Positions 9,681 through 20,394 of a DNA stretch of 64,000 bases are shown piece by piece (the stretch's first letter is position 1; every line of letters begins with the position of its first letter). The translations under genes were made by a program, and so were the position numbers. This DNA comes from Achromobacter xylosoxidans. Its GTDB lineage: Bacteria > Pseudomonadota > Gammaproteobacteria > Burkholderiales > Burkholderiaceae_B. The notes below the pieces were generated by a model that did no database searches, had not been told where the DNA came from, and saw nothing but the letters and a program-made list of their open reading frames with translations. The stretch is from positions 1,674,001 to 1,738,000 of the forward strand of contig NZ_LN831029.1 in NCBI RefSeq assembly GCF_001457475.1, written 5' to 3'.

Positions 9681-11375
9681 TCAGCTCGTTGCGTCGTTGG
9701 CGAGATCGTCGAGCAGCCGCTGCATCGCCTGTGCGGCCAGCTGCATGTCGTGGTTGGTGGTGGATTCGAGCGGGTTGTGGCTGATGCCGGCGTTCTGGCC
9801 GCGCACGAACAGCATGGCCTGCGGCATGATCTCGTGCAGCTTCATGGCGTCGTGGCCGGCGCCGCTGGGCATGCAATGCACCGGCACGCCCAGCGCTTGC
9901 ACCGCGCGTTCCCAGCGCTGCTGCCAGGCCGGCGCGCTGGGCGCGGCGGCGGCGCGCATGGTTTCCTCGAGCGTGTAGCGCAGGCCGCGGCGCAGGCAGA
10001 TCGCTTCCAGTTCGGCCAGCACGTCGCTGGCCAGCGCATCGCGCTGCGGGTCGCTGGGGGCGCGCAGGTCGAGGCTGAAGCGGCATTCGCCGGGCACCAC
10101 GTTGATCGAGCCGTTGGGCACTTCCAGCATGCCGACGGTGCCGACCGAGTCGCCGTCGCGCGCGGCGCGGCCTTCGACGAACACGATCAGTTCGGCCGCG
10201 GCCACGGCGGCGTCGCGGCGTCGATCCATCGGCGTGGTGCCGGCGTGGCAGGCGGTGCCGTGGATCCGCACGCGGTAGCGCACGCAGCCGTTGATGGAGG
10301 TGACCACGCCCAGCGGCAGGCCCATTTCGTTCAGCACGGGACCCTGTTCGATGTGCACTTCGACGAAGCCCAGGTAACGGGCCGGGTCGCGCTTGAGCTT
10401 GGGAATGTCATCGACGCACAGTCCCGCGCGCGCCATGGCCTCGCGCATGCTGATGCCGTCGGCGTCCCGTTGTTCGAGCCAGCGCGGCTGGAAGTCGCCG
10501 ATCAGCGCGCCGGAACCGAGGAAGGTGGCCGGATAGCGCTGGCCTTCTTCTTCGGAAAAGGCGATCACTTCGATGGCGTAGGGCAGGCGCCGGCCCTGGC
10601 GCTGCAGCGCGCGCACGCAGGCCATCGGCACGAAGATGCCGAGACGGCCGTCGTATTTGCCGGCATTGCGCACCGTGTCGTAATGGCTGCCGCTCATCAG
10701 GATGGGCGCATCGGCGCGGGCCGCGTGATAGCGGCCGACCACGTTGCCGACCGCGTCGATGCCGACTTCGTCGAAGCCGCAGTCGCGCATCCAGTGCGAG
10801 ATGCGCTGCGCGCAGGCGCGGTGCGCGTCGGTGAGGTAGGTGACGGTGAGCTGGCCGTTCTCGGCGTAGCCCGGGTCGCTGTGCGCGCTGAGCTTTTCCT
10901 GCCAGTCCCAGATGTCGTTGCCCAGCTCCGGTTCGACGCCGAAGCGTTCATACAGCCGCACTTCAGCGTCGCGGTGCAACTGGCGCAGGGCCTCGCGGCG
11001 TTCGTCATCCGGCGCGTTGTGCCGGCGGCGCTCCAGCGCCTGGACCAACTGGGTGCCTTGCAGGCTGGCGCCGCGCGGGCTGTATCGGGAAAGCACGAAG
11101 GGAAAGCCGAAACGCGCGGCATGGTCGGCGATCAGCGCGGCGGCGTCGGTTCCCGCATCGGGCGCAGGCTTGGCGCGCAGCAGCGCCAGTTGCGTGGCGG
11201 CATCGGCGTCGTCCACCGCGCGTTGCAGCGCCAGCTGCAACTGGGCCACGCTGTGCATCGGTCGCGCGCGCACCGCCTGCTCCGCGGCCCAGGGCGCGTG
11301 CGGATACAGGTCGGCCAGCATGGCGGCCGCGCCTTGCGGCGTGGCGTCGTTGAATTGGGCGAGGGTGTGGGCCAT
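9681..11375 (-). CDS. Fusion of an OHCU-decarboxylase-like domain and allantoate amidohydrolase
   Basis: A 564-residue protein in two parts. Residues 1-165 resemble OHCU decarboxylase (DLYPHAPWAAEQAVRARP, a long helical stretch, ARFGFPFVLSRYS), the enzyme yielding S-allantoin from urate. However, the active-site AHPDL reads AKPAP and the following S/T-x-x-E-Q segment is absent, so this half may be inactive. Residues from about 180 form an M20/AllC-type allantoate amidohydrolase or carbamoylase: GSHYDTVRNAGKYDG, FSEEEGQRYPATFLGS, HIEQGPVLNEMGLPLG, GAGHDAMKLHEIMP and ISHNPLE. It starts 11 bases after puuE, so allantoate is the likely substrate. The frame is open further upstream, but that extension overlaps puuE and is rejected. 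Confidence 0.87.
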   Translation of the reverse strand: MAHTLAQFNDATPQGAAAMLADLYPHAPWAAEQAVRARPMHSVAQLQLALQRAVDDADAATQLALLRAKPAPDAGTDAAALIADHAARFGFPFVLSRYSPRGASLQGTQLVQALERRRHNAPDDERREALRQLHRDAEVRLYERFGVEPELGNDIWDWQEKLSAHSDPGYAENGQLTVTYLTDAHRACAQRISHWMRDCGFDEVGIDAVGNVVGRYHAARADAPILMSGSHYDTVRNAGKYDGRLGIFVPMACVRALQRQGRRLPYAIEVIAFSEEEGQRYPATFLGSGALIGDFQPRWLEQRDADGISMREAMARAGLCVDDIPKLKRDPARYLGFVEVHIEQGPVLNEMGLPLGVVTSINGCVRYRVRIHGTACHAGTTPMDRRRDAAVAAAELIVFVEGRAARDGDSVGTVGMLEVPNGSINVVPGECRFSLDLRAPSDPQRDALASDVLAELEAICLRRGLRYTLEETMRAAAAPSAPAWQQRWERAVQALGVPVHCMPSGAGHDAMKLHEIMPQAMLFVRGQNAGISHNPLESTTNHDMQLAAQAMQRLLDDLANDATS

Positions 11376-11386
11376 GGTTGCGCCGT

Positions 11387-12331
11387 TCAGGGAGCGGGTT
11401 GATAGGGATGGCACGCCTGCCAGTGCCGGGCGATGTCCAGCCGCCGGCAGACCCAGACGCGGTCGTGGCGCGCGATGTGGTCCAGGAAGCGTTGCAGGGC
11501 GACGATGCGGCCCGGCCGGCCCAGCAGGCGGCAATGCATGCCGATGCTGAGCATCTTGGGCGCTTCGTCGCCTTCGGCGTAGAGCGCGTCGAAGCTGTCC
11601 TTCAAGTACTGGAAGAACGGATCGGCGTGCGAATAGCCCTGCGGCAGCGCGAAGCGCATGTCGTTGCAGTCCAGCGTATAGGGCACGATCAACTGCGGCG
11701 CCACGCTGCCGTCGCTCTTTTGCACCCGCATCCAGAACGGCAGGTCGTCGCCGTAGTAGTCGCTGTCGTACTCGAAGCCGCCGTAGTCCGCCACCAGGCG
11801 GCGGGTGCGCGGACTGTCGCGGCCGGTGTACCAGCCGAGCGGGCGCGCGCCGGTTAGTTGCGCGATGGCGTCCATGCCCAGGCGCATGTGCTCGCGTTCG
11901 GTGGCTTCGTCCACGTTCTGGTAGTGCACCCAGCGCCAGCCGTGGCAGGCGATCTCGTGGTTCAGTTCGACCAGCGCCGCGGCCAGCTCGGGGTGGCGTT
12001 GCAGCGCCATGCCGACGGCGAACACCGTCAGCGGCAGGCCGCGCTTTTCGAATTCGCGCAGGATGCGCCAGACGCCCACGCGCGAGCCATACTCGTAGAT
12101 GCCTTCCATGCTCAGGTGGCGTTCCGGGTAGCTGGCCGGGTTGAACATCTCGGACAGGAACTGTTCGGAGCCGGCGTCGCCGTGCAAGACGCAGTTCTCG
12201 CCGCCTTCCTCGTAATTGAGCACGAACTGCACCGCGATGCGGGCGTTGCCGGGCCATTGCGCATGCGGCGGGTTGCGGCCGTAGCCGATCAGGTCGCGCG
12301 GATAGGAGTCAGTGGCGTCGTAGGTGCTCAT
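11387..12331 (-). CDS. puuE: Allantoinase PuuE
   Basis: A 314-residue protein of the PuuE family, the metal-independent allantoinase with a polysaccharide-deacetylase fold that hydrolyses allantoin to allantoate. Family signatures are YPRDLIGYGRNPPHAQWPG at the N-terminus, NYEEGGENCVLHGD, the MEGIYEYGSRVGVWRI segment, HEIACHGWRWVHYQ and MHCRLLGRPGR. It is the first gene of a three-gene minus-strand operon, followed by the allantoate amidohydrolase fusion and the M20 hydrolase. The first two steps are in line with allantoin to allantoate to ureidoglycine. Urate oxidase and HIU hydrolase genes are not in the window. The upstream region holds two palindromes that could be operators. Confidence 0.92.
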   Translation of the reverse strand: MSTYDATDSYPRDLIGYGRNPPHAQWPGNARIAVQFVLNYEEGGENCVLHGDAGSEQFLSEMFNPASYPERHLSMEGIYEYGSRVGVWRILREFEKRGLPLTVFAVGMALQRHPELAAALVELNHEIACHGWRWVHYQNVDEATEREHMRLGMDAIAQLTGARPLGWYTGRDSPRTRRLVADYGGFEYDSDYYGDDLPFWMRVQKSDGSVAPQLIVPYTLDCNDMRFALPQGYSHADPFFQYLKDSFDALYAEGDEAPKMLSIGMHCRLLGRPGRIVALQRFLDHIARHDRVWVCRRLDIARHWQACHPYQPAP

Positions 12332-12350
12332 GGCTGGGCAAGCGTGGACA

Positions 12351-12403
12351 TCGTGTTCGACACGATAAGGTAAACCGCATTGTCTGTATACAATTTATGT
12401 ACA
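12351..12403. promoter_or_regulatory. Palindromes upstream of puuE, probable operator region
   Basis: Two palindromic elements precede puuE. One is TCGTGT-TCG-ACACGA at 12351-12365, 20 bases before the start codon. The other is a pair of TGTATACA (12385-12392) and TGTACA (12398-12403). TGTATACA-type sites are typical of GntR-family repressors. The AT-rich 12385-12412 stretch could carry the promoter. No regulator gene is adjacent. The identity of the binding protein is inference. Confidence 0.45.
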
Positions 12404-12452
12404 TCATTAGTGATGACCCTAATACGGCACGCAAGGCCGGCCGCCATGAAGC

Positions 12453-12489
12453 GAACAACCCGCCGGCATGCGCTGCCGGCGGGTTGTTC
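12453..12489 (-). terminator. Long hairpin downstream of acdS, without a T tract
   Basis: Perfect 16-base arms (12453-12468 and 12474-12489) around a 5-base loop lie 69 bases beyond the acdS stop, on its transcript. There is no T run on either side, so it may be a 3' stabilising stem or a Rho-dependent end rather than a classical intrinsic terminator. Confidence 0.5.
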
Positions 12490-12557
12490 GGGGACATCGA
12501 AAAACGGACGTTCAGCGCAGATCGCCGCAAGGCCAGCCGCTGGCGCCGTAGCCGCCG

Positions 12558-13574
12558 TCAGCCGTTGCGGTAGAGAAAGCTGTAGGCGTTGATCGCCGGC
12601 ACCCCCCCGAGATGCGCGTACAGCACCCGCGAGCCGGCCGGGATTTCCCCGCGCCGCACGATGTCCATCATGCCCTGCATCGATTTGCCCTCGTAGACCG
12701 GGTCGGTCATCATCCCTTCGAGCCGCGCGCACAGGCGGATGGCTTCGTTGGTCTCGGCCGACGGCAGGCCGTAGGCCGGGTAGGCGTAGCGCGTATCCAG
12801 CACCACGTCGCTGTCGGTGATGGGGCGCTGCAAGCCCACCAGGTCCGCGGTGCGGCGCGCGATGCGCAGGATCTGGGCGCGGGTCTGGTCGGGCGTGGCC
12901 GAGGCGTCGATGCCGATGACGCGGTTGGCGCGGCCGTCGGCGGCAAAGCCCACCACCATGCCGGCCTGCGTGCTGCCGGTGACGGCGCAGACCACGATGT
13001 AGTCGAACTTGAAACCCAGCTCGGCCTCCTGCCGCCGCACTTCCTCGGCGAAGCCCACGTAGCCCAGCCCGCCCAGTTCATGATCGGAGGCGCCGGCGGG
13101 AATGGCATAGGGCTTGCCGCCGCGCTTGCGCACGTCTTCCAGCGCCTCTTCCCAGCTGCGGCGGAAGCCGATGTCGAAGCCTTGGTCCACCAGGCGCACG
13201 TCGGCGCCCATCAGGCGGCTCATCATGATGTTGCCGACCCGGTCGTAGACCGCGTCGGAATAGTCCACCCAGTTTTCCTGCACCAGCACGCAGGCCAGCC
13301 CGAGCTTGGCGGCCACGGCCGCCACCATGCGGGTGTGGTTGGACTGGATGCCGCCGATGGTCACGAGGGTATCGCAACCCTGTTCCAGCGCCTGCGGAAT
13401 CAGGTATTCCAGCTTGCGCAGCTTGTTGCCGCCGAACGCCAGACCGCTATTGCAGTCCTCGCGCTTGGCGTAGATCTCGACCTTGCCGCCGAGGTGGGCG
13501 GACAGGCGCTCGAGCTTCTCGATGGGAGTGTCGCCGAAGGTCAGGCGATGGCGGGGAAAGCGTTGCAGATCCAT
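12558..13574 (-). CDS. acdS: 1-aminocyclopropane-1-carboxylate (ACC) deaminase
   Basis: A PLP enzyme that converts ACC, the plant ethylene precursor, to 2-oxobutyrate and ammonia. The 338 residues equal the Pseudomonas AcdS length and resemble it along their whole length ([50 protein letters not shown]). PLP lysine is K51. The two residues that separate true ACC deaminases from D-cysteine desulfhydrases are both present: E295 (DPVYEGKS) and L322 (AHLGG). AGGAG lies 6 bases before the ATG. It is divergent from an Lrp-type gene, the classic acdS-acdR layout. It suggests a plant-associated lifestyle or ability to use ACC as a nitrogen source. Confidence 0.94.
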   Translation of the reverse strand: MDLQRFPRHRLTFGDTPIEKLERLSAHLGGKVEIYAKREDCNSGLAFGGNKLRKLEYLIPQALEQGCDTLVTIGGIQSNHTRMVAAVAAKLGLACVLVQENWVDYSDAVYDRVGNIMMSRLMGADVRLVDQGFDIGFRRSWEEALEDVRKRGGKPYAIPAGASDHELGGLGYVGFAEEVRRQEAELGFKFDYIVVCAVTGSTQAGMVVGFAADGRANRVIGIDASATPDQTRAQILRIARRTADLVGLQRPITDSDVVLDTRYAYPAYGLPSAETNEAIRLCARLEGMMTDPVYEGKSMQGMMDIVRRGEIPAGSRVLYAHLGGVPAINAYSFLYRNG

Positions 13575-13696
13575 GCTGGCTCCTGGGAGTGTCGGTCCGG
13601 GCGGACGGCGCCGCGGATGGAAAAATCATAGGAACCGGTCGGATTGTTGGTCAATTGCGTATTTTTTGAATTTGTCCGGTTTAAATTTTCCAAGAA

Positions 13697-13736
13697 ATTT
13701 ATTTTTCGATCTAATATTTATGAATAAAAAATAAAT
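13697..13736. promoter_or_regulatory. AT-rich inverted repeat in the acdS-acdR gap, candidate AcdR site
   Basis: The 192-base divergent spacer is strongly AT-rich compared with its flanks and holds perfect 10-base arms (ATTTATTTTT at 13697-13706 and its complement at 13727-13736), 20 bases apart. Lrp-family proteins bind AT-rich imperfect palindromes, and AcdR controls acdS in characterised strains. Assigning this repeat as the site is inference. Confidence 0.45.
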
Positions 13737-13766
13737 ACCAAATTAAATTTTATAGGGACATATTAA

Positions 13767-14237
13767 ATGGCCGCCATCGCCGGGCTGGATCGCATCGACC
13801 GCCAGATCCTGCGCCTGCTGCAGCAGGACGCCCAGATCACGAACCTGGACCTGAGCGCGCGCGTCCATCTCAGCCCCGCGGCCTGCCTGCGGCGGGTGGA
13901 AAAACTGCGCGCCGAGGGCATCATCCGCAAGACGGTGGCGTTGCTGGAACCGGCCGAGGTCGAGATGGCCACGCTGGTCATCGTCGGAGTGGTGCTGGAC
14001 CGCTCCACGCCCGAGTCCTTCACCGATTTCGAGGCGGCCGCGCGCGGCATCAGCGGTTGCCTCGAATGCCATCTGGTGGCCGGTGAGTTCGACTACTTCC
14101 TGATGCTGCGCATCCGCGACCTGGAACGCTTCAACAAGCTGCACGCGGGCGAGATCATCAAGCTGCCCGGCGTGCGCCAGATCCGCACTTTTTTCGTGCT
14201 CAAGGAGATCCTGTCGACCACCGAATTGCCGCTCTGA
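13767..14237 (+). CDS. acdR: Lrp/AsnC-type regulator, probable AcdR
   Basis: A 156-residue Lrp/AsnC family transcription regulator. It has an N-terminal winged helix (LDRIDRQILRLLQQDAQIT, then LSPAACLRRVEKLRAEGIIRK, residues 6-55) and a C-terminal RAM ligand-binding domain (VECH-like ISGCLECHLVAGEFDYFLMLRIRD). Its position, divergent from acdS with a shared AT-rich spacer, matches acdR, the leucine-responsive activator of ACC deaminase. AGGGA lies 10 bases before the ATG. A strong terminator follows. The regulatory target is inferred from arrangement. Confidence 0.85.
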   Translation: MAAIAGLDRIDRQILRLLQQDAQITNLDLSARVHLSPAACLRRVEKLRAEGIIRKTVALLEPAEVEMATLVIVGVVLDRSTPESFTDFEAAARGISGCLECHLVAGEFDYFLMLRIRDLERFNKLHAGEIIKLPGVRQIRTFFVLKEILSTTELPL

Positions 14238-14271
14238 CGAGGCAATTGCGCAACATCCGGCGCGGATGCCG

Positions 14272-14299
14272 AAAAAAATGCCGCAATGCGGCATTTTTC
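14272..14299 (+). terminator. Terminator of acdR
   Basis: An 11-base-pair stem built on TGCCGC/GCGGCA, preceded by seven A and followed by five T, about 35 bases after the acdR stop. Confidence 0.85.
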
Positions 14300-14566
14300 G
14301 TTGGCGGAATTTGCTGGCGCGTAGACGGCGTAATTGCAGGGGTTGCGCGGACATTCCAACACCGCATGAAGCCATTCCGCATGCGCTTTTGCGTCACGCA
14401 ATCGCAAGAAGACGCCCATAAACTCAAAGGGTTATACTTTCATCCATACGGCTTTCAAGGCTTGTACGCGCCTTCTGCCCCTGCTATCCGCTAAACGGGA
14501 AGCCCGTGTCGCGGAAGGTTTTCCTGCATCGTAATCGAGTGAAGCACTCGTAAAGGTGAAGCGATT
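14300..14566 (+). promoter_or_regulatory. odhA upstream region
   Basis: Together with the acdR terminator this makes a 329-base gene-free stretch. It is the only space for the odh operon promoter. A TATACT (14433-14438) is a candidate -10, without a convincing -35. A small stem CGAGTG-AAG-CACTCG (14536-14550) lies just before the ribosome-binding site AAAGGTGA. I see no other conserved element. Confidence 0.35.
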
Positions 14567-17434
14567 ATGTCTTCGGAAATAGAATCCCTATCCACGTCTT
14601 ACTTGTTTGGGGGGAATGCCCCCTACGTTGAGGAGCTTTACGAAGCCTACCTCGACAACCCCGGTTCGGTACCTGACAACTGGCGCGAATACTTCGACCA
14701 GCTGCAGCACGCTCCCGCCACCGACGGCCAGGAATCCACCCGCGACCAGGCCCACGCTCCCATCGTCGAATCGTTCGCCCAGCGCGCCAAGGCCAATGCC
14801 TTCGTGCAACGCGCCGCCGAACCCGACCTGAGCGTCGCCTCCAAGCAAGTCTCGGTGCAATCGCTCATCGCCGCCTACCGTTCGCTCGGTTCGCGCTGGG
14901 CCGACCTGGATCCGCTCAAGCGCCAGGAACGTCCGCCGATCCCGGAACTCGATCCGGCCTTCTACGGCCTGACCGAAGCCGACCTGGACCAGACCTACTC
15001 GGCCACCAACACCTACTTCACGACCGCCAGCACCATGACGCTGCGCGACATCCTGAAGGCGCTGCGCGACACGTACTGCCGCAGCATCGGTGCCGAATTC
15101 ACGCACATCTCCGACCCCGCCGCCAAGCGCTGGATCCAGGAACGCCTGGAAACCACGCTGGGCGCGCCGAGCTACACGGCCGAGGAAAAGCGCCACATCC
15201 TGCAGCAGCTGACCGAATCCGAAGGCCTCGAGCGTTTCCTGCACACCAAGTACGTCGGCCAGAAGCGCTTCTCGCTGGAAGGCGGCGAAAGCTTCATCGC
15301 CTCGATGGACGAAGTGGTGAACCACGCCGGTGAAAACGGCGTCCAGGAAATCGTGGTCGGCATGGCCCACCGCGGCCGCCTGAACCTGCTCGTGAACATC
15401 ATGGGCAAGATGCCCGGCGACCTGTTCGCCGAGTTCGAAGGCAAGCACGCCGAAGGCCTGACCGACGGCGACGTGAAGTACCACAACGGCTTCTCGAGCG
15501 ACCTGTCGACCCGTGGCGGTCCGGTGCACCTGTCGCTGGCGTTCAACCCGTCCCACCTGGAAATCGTCAACCCCGTGGTCGAAGGCAGCGCGCGCGCCCG
15601 CCAGGAACGCCGCGGCGACGCCGAAGGCAAGCAGGTGCTGCCGGTGCTGGTGCACGGCGACGCGGCCTTCGCCGGCCAGGGCGTGGTGATGGAAACCCTG
15701 AACCTGGCCCAGACCCGCGGCTATGGCACGGGCGGCACGATGCACATCGTCATCAACAACCAGATCGGCTTCACCACGTCGGATCCGCGCGACTCGCGCT
15801 CGACGCTGTATTGCACCGACGTGGCCAAGATGATCGAAGCGCCGGTGTTCCACGTCAACGGCGACGATCCCGAAGCCGTCGTGTTCGTCACCAAGCTGGC
15901 CCTGGATTACCGCCTGCAGTTCCGCCACGACGTCGTCGTCGACATCGTCTGCTTCCGCAAGCTGGGCCACAACGAGCAGGACACCCCGTCGCTGACGCAG
16001 CCCCTGATGTACAAGCGCATCGGCCACCATCCCGGCACGCGCAAGCTGTACGCCGACAAGCTGACCACGCAGGGCGTGCTGGCCGAAGGCGAAGCCGACC
16101 AGTTGGTCAAGGACTACCGCCAGCTGATGGAAGACGGCCAGCGCACCATCGAACCGGTGCTGACCGACTACAAGAGCAAGTACGCCATCGACTGGTCGCC
16201 GTTCCTGGGCGCCAAGTGGACCGACCAGGCCGACACCGCCGTGCCGCTGGCCGAGCTCAAGCGCATCGGCGAACGCATCACCACCGTGCCGGAAGGCTTC
16301 ACGGTGCACCCGCTGGTCGCCAAGCTGCTGAACGACCGCCGCACCATGGCCAAGGGCGAGATGAACCTGGACTGGGGCATGGGCGAACACCTCGCCTTCG
16401 CCACGCTGGTGTCCTCGGGCTACGCCATCCGCATCACCGGCCAGGACTCGGGCCGCGGCACGTTCACGCACCGCCACGCCGTGCTGCACGACCAGAACCG
16501 CGAACGCTGGAACGACGGCACCTACATTCCGCTGCAGAACGTCTCGGAAGGCCAGGCCCCGTTCACCGTGATCGACTCGGTGCTGTCCGAAGAGGCCGTG
16601 CTGGGCTTCGAATACGGCTACTCCAGCGCCGAACCCAACACGCTGACCATCTGGGAAGGCCAGTTCGGTGACTTCGTCAACGGCGCCCAGGTCGTGATCG
16701 ACCAGTTCATCAGCTCCGGCGAAGCCAAGTGGGGCCGCCAGTCGGGCCTGACCCTGATGCTGCCGCATGGCTACGAAGGCCAGGGTCCCGAGCACTCGTC
16801 GGGCCGCATCGAGCGCTTCCTGCAGCTGTGCGCCGACAACAACATGCAGGTGATCCAGCCGACCTCGGCTTCGCAGATCTTCCACGTGCTGCGCCGCCAG
16901 ATGATCCGTCCGTTCCGCAAGCCGCTGGTGCTGTTCACGCCCAAGTCGCTGTTGCGCAACAAGGACGCCGGCTCGCCCCTGACCGAACTGGCCGGCGGCA
17001 GCTTCCGCCCGGTGATCGGCGAGGTCGACGAGGCCATCGACGCCGCCAAGGTCAAGCGCGTGCTGGCTTGCTCGGGCAAGGTCTACTACGATCTGGTCAA
17101 TGCCCGCCGTGAACGTGGCGCCGACAACGTCGCCATCATCCGCGTCGAGCAACTGTACCCGTTCGCGCACAAGTCGTTCGAGGCCGAACTGCGCAAGTAC
17201 CCGAAGGCAACCGAAGTGATCTGGGTCCAGGACGAACCGCAGAACCAGGGCCCGTGGTTCTACGTTCAGCATCACGTGTACGAGAACATGGTCGAAGGCC
17301 AGAAGCTGGGCTACGCCGGTCGCGCCGCGTCGGCTTCGCCGGCGGTGGGCTACCTGGCCAAGCACCAGGAGCAGCAAAAGGCGCTGATCGAAGCGGCTTT
17401 CGCGCCCAAGTTCAAGGCCATGCTGACCAAGTAA
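14567..17434 (+). CDS. odhA: 2-oxoglutarate dehydrogenase E1 component
   Basis: A 955-residue thiamine-diphosphate E1 of the 2-oxoglutarate dehydrogenase complex, which decarboxylates 2-oxoglutarate and hands the succinyl group to the lipoyl E2 in the TCA cycle. The N-terminus has the characteristic 2-oxogluDH segment ([19 protein letters not shown]). Further motifs are [19 protein letters not shown], the [20 protein letters not shown] loop, [38 protein letters not shown] and [20 protein letters not shown]. Length is as in E. coli SucA (933). It is the first gene of odhA-odhB-lpd, with odhB 103 bases downstream. The gene is also called sucA. Confidence 0.97.
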   Translation: MSSEIESLSTSYLFGGNAPYVEELYEAYLDNPGSVPDNWREYFDQLQHAPATDGQESTRDQAHAPIVESFAQRAKANAFVQRAAEPDLSVASKQVSVQSLIAAYRSLGSRWADLDPLKRQERPPIPELDPAFYGLTEADLDQTYSATNTYFTTASTMTLRDILKALRDTYCRSIGAEFTHISDPAAKRWIQERLETTLGAPSYTAEEKRHILQQLTESEGLERFLHTKYVGQKRFSLEGGESFIASMDEVVNHAGENGVQEIVVGMAHRGRLNLLVNIMGKMPGDLFAEFEGKHAEGLTDGDVKYHNGFSSDLSTRGGPVHLSLAFNPSHLEIVNPVVEGSARARQERRGDAEGKQVLPVLVHGDAAFAGQGVVMETLNLAQTRGYGTGGTMHIVINNQIGFTTSDPRDSRSTLYCTDVAKMIEAPVFHVNGDDPEAVVFVTKLALDYRLQFRHDVVVDIVCFRKLGHNEQDTPSLTQPLMYKRIGHHPGTRKLYADKLTTQGVLAEGEADQLVKDYRQLMEDGQRTIEPVLTDYKSKYAIDWSPFLGAKWTDQADTAVPLAELKRIGERITTVPEGFTVHPLVAKLLNDRRTMAKGEMNLDWGMGEHLAFATLVSSGYAIRITGQDSGRGTFTHRHAVLHDQNRERWNDGTYIPLQNVSEGQAPFTVIDSVLSEEAVLGFEYGYSSAEPNTLTIWEGQFGDFVNGAQVVIDQFISSGEAKWGRQSGLTLMLPHGYEGQGPEHSSGRIERFLQLCADNNMQVIQPTSASQIFHVLRRQMIRPFRKPLVLFTPKSLLRNKDAGSPLTELAGGSFRPVIGEVDEAIDAAKVKRVLACSGKVYYDLVNARRERGADNVAIIRVEQLYPFAHKSFEAELRKYPKATEVIWVQDEPQNQGPWFYVQHHVYENMVEGQKLGYAGRAASASPAVGYLAKHQEQQKALIEAAFAPKFKAMLTK

Positions 17435-17537
17435 CCCAACCCGATGCACGCGCGGCGCGCGGCAAGGTGCAGAAACCTGGTTTCGAACTTTGTCCGTGTC
17501 GCGCGGTCCAGAACACACACTCTACGGAATAAACAAA

Positions 17538-18770
17538 ATGGCTATCACCGACGTCGTCGTCCCCCAACTCTCCGAATCCGTTTCCGAAGCGACCCTGCTG
17601 ACCTGGAAGAAGCAGCCCGGCGCTGCCGTCGAAGCGGACGAAATCCTGATCGAAGTCGAAACCGACAAGGTCGTGCTGGAAGTGCCGGCCCCCGCCTCGG
17701 GCGTGCTGGCTGAAATCGTCAAGGGCGATGGCAGCACCGTGACCTCGGGCGAAGTCCTGGCCCGTATCGACACCGCCGGCAAGGCCGCCGCCACCCCGGC
17801 CACCGCCCCCGCCGCCGAAGCGCCCAAGGCCGCCGTGCAAGCCGCCGCTGCCCCGGCCGCTCCCGCCTCCACCGCCGCCGCCGGCGTGGCTTCGCCCGCC
17901 GCCGCCAAGATCCTCGCCGAAAAGGGCGTGGACGCCGCCAGCGTGGCCGGCACCGGCCGTGACGGCCGCGTCACCAAGGGCGACGCCCTGAACGCCAGCG
18001 CCCCCGCCGCCAAGGCCGCTCCGGCCAAGGCCCCGGCCGCTCCGGCCCCGACCACGCTGTCGCTGGACGGCCGTCCGGAACAGCGCGTGCCGATGAGCCG
18101 CCTGCGCGCCCGCATTGCCGAGCGCCTGCTGCAGTCGCAACAGGAAAACGCGATCCTGACCACGTTCAACGAAGTGAACATGCAAGCGGTCATCGATCTG
18201 CGCAACAAGTACAAGGACAAGTTCGAGAAGGAACACGGCATCAAGCTGGGCTTCATGTCGTTCTTCGTCAAGGCCGCCGTTGCCGCGCTCAAGAAGTTCC
18301 CGCTGATCAACGCCTCGATCGACGGCAAGGACATCATCTACCACGGCTACTTCGACATCGGTATCGCTGTCGGCAGCCCGCGTGGCCTGGTGGTGCCGAT
18401 CCTGCGCAACGCCGACCAGCTGTCCATCGCTGAAATCGAAAAGACCATCGCCGACTTCGGCCGCCGCGCCGCCGACGGCAAGCTGGGCATCGAAGAGATG
18501 ACCGGCGGCACGTTCTCGATCTCCAACGGTGGCGTGTTCGGCTCGATGCTGTCGACCCCGATCATCAACCCGCCGCAATCGGCCATCCTGGGCGTGCACG
18601 CCACCAAGGAACGCGCCGTGGTGGAGAACGGCCAGATCGTCATCCGCCCGATGAACTACCTGGCCCTGTCCTACGACCACCGCATCATCGACGGCCGCGA
18701 AGCCGTGCTGGGCCTGGTCGCCATGAAGGACGCCCTGGAAGATCCGCAGCGCCTGTTGCTGGACCTGTAA
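17538..18770 (+). CDS. odhB: Dihydrolipoyl succinyltransferase (E2) of 2-oxoglutarate dehydrogenase
   Basis: A 410-residue E2 core enzyme carrying one lipoyl domain (residues 1-76, lipoyl lysine in ETDKVVLEV), an Ala/Pro-rich linker (about 77-115), the E3/E1-binding domain ([29 protein letters not shown]), a second Ala/Pro linker, and the catalytic acyltransferase domain ending with the active-site motif [13 protein letters not shown] (His and Asp). It transfers succinyl to CoA. The frame opens 16 codons earlier, but [11 protein letters not shown] is the standard E2 start. It lies between odhA and lpd in the same operon. The gene is also called sucB. Confidence 0.96.
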   Translation: MAITDVVVPQLSESVSEATLLTWKKQPGAAVEADEILIEVETDKVVLEVPAPASGVLAEIVKGDGSTVTSGEVLARIDTAGKAAATPATAPAAEAPKAAVQAAAAPAAPASTAAAGVASPAAAKILAEKGVDAASVAGTGRDGRVTKGDALNASAPAAKAAPAKAPAAPAPTTLSLDGRPEQRVPMSRLRARIAERLLQSQQENAILTTFNEVNMQAVIDLRNKYKDKFEKEHGIKLGFMSFFVKAAVAALKKFPLINASIDGKDIIYHGYFDIGIAVGSPRGLVVPILRNADQLSIAEIEKTIADFGRRAADGKLGIEEMTGGTFSISNGGVFGSMLSTPIINPPQSAILGVHATKERAVVENGQIVIRPMNYLALSYDHRIIDGREAVLGLVAMKDALEDPQRLLLDL

Positions 18771-18890
18771 TCTCGGCGCCCTGAGCCCGGCGTCCGCGCG
18801 ACCCTCGTGTCGGCGGCGCCCGGCCGGCCCCAGGGGCCGGCCAGCGCGGGCCGGGGCGAGTTTCACTCCCTCCTCATTCGCGAGAACACT

Positions 18891-20318
<1,428 letters not shown>

Positions 20319-20343
20319 TCCGCCACGCTGCGGCTCTGCCAAA

Positions 20344-20375
20344 GGGGGCGGGTTTTCGGACCCGCCCTTTTTTTC
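20344..20375 (+). terminator. Terminator of the odhA-odhB-lpd operon
   Basis: An 8-base stem (GGGCGGGT at 20346-20353 with its complement at 20360-20367) and a 6-base loop are followed by seven T, then CTTTT. It lies 27 bases after the lpd stop. Confidence 0.9.
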
Positions 20376-20394
20376 TTTTGCCTGTGCCATCTCC

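Noticed and set aside
11376..12257. Upstream extension of the allantoate amidohydrolase frame to 858 codons
   Set aside because: It runs over puuE in another frame with low-complexity Arg/Ala/Pro composition. The conserved start MAHTLAQFND lies at 11375 just after the puuE stop.
14300..14566. Riboswitch or attenuator upstream of odhA
   Set aside because: Only a short stem near the ribosome-binding site is visible. No conserved riboswitch core or leader peptide could be recognised.
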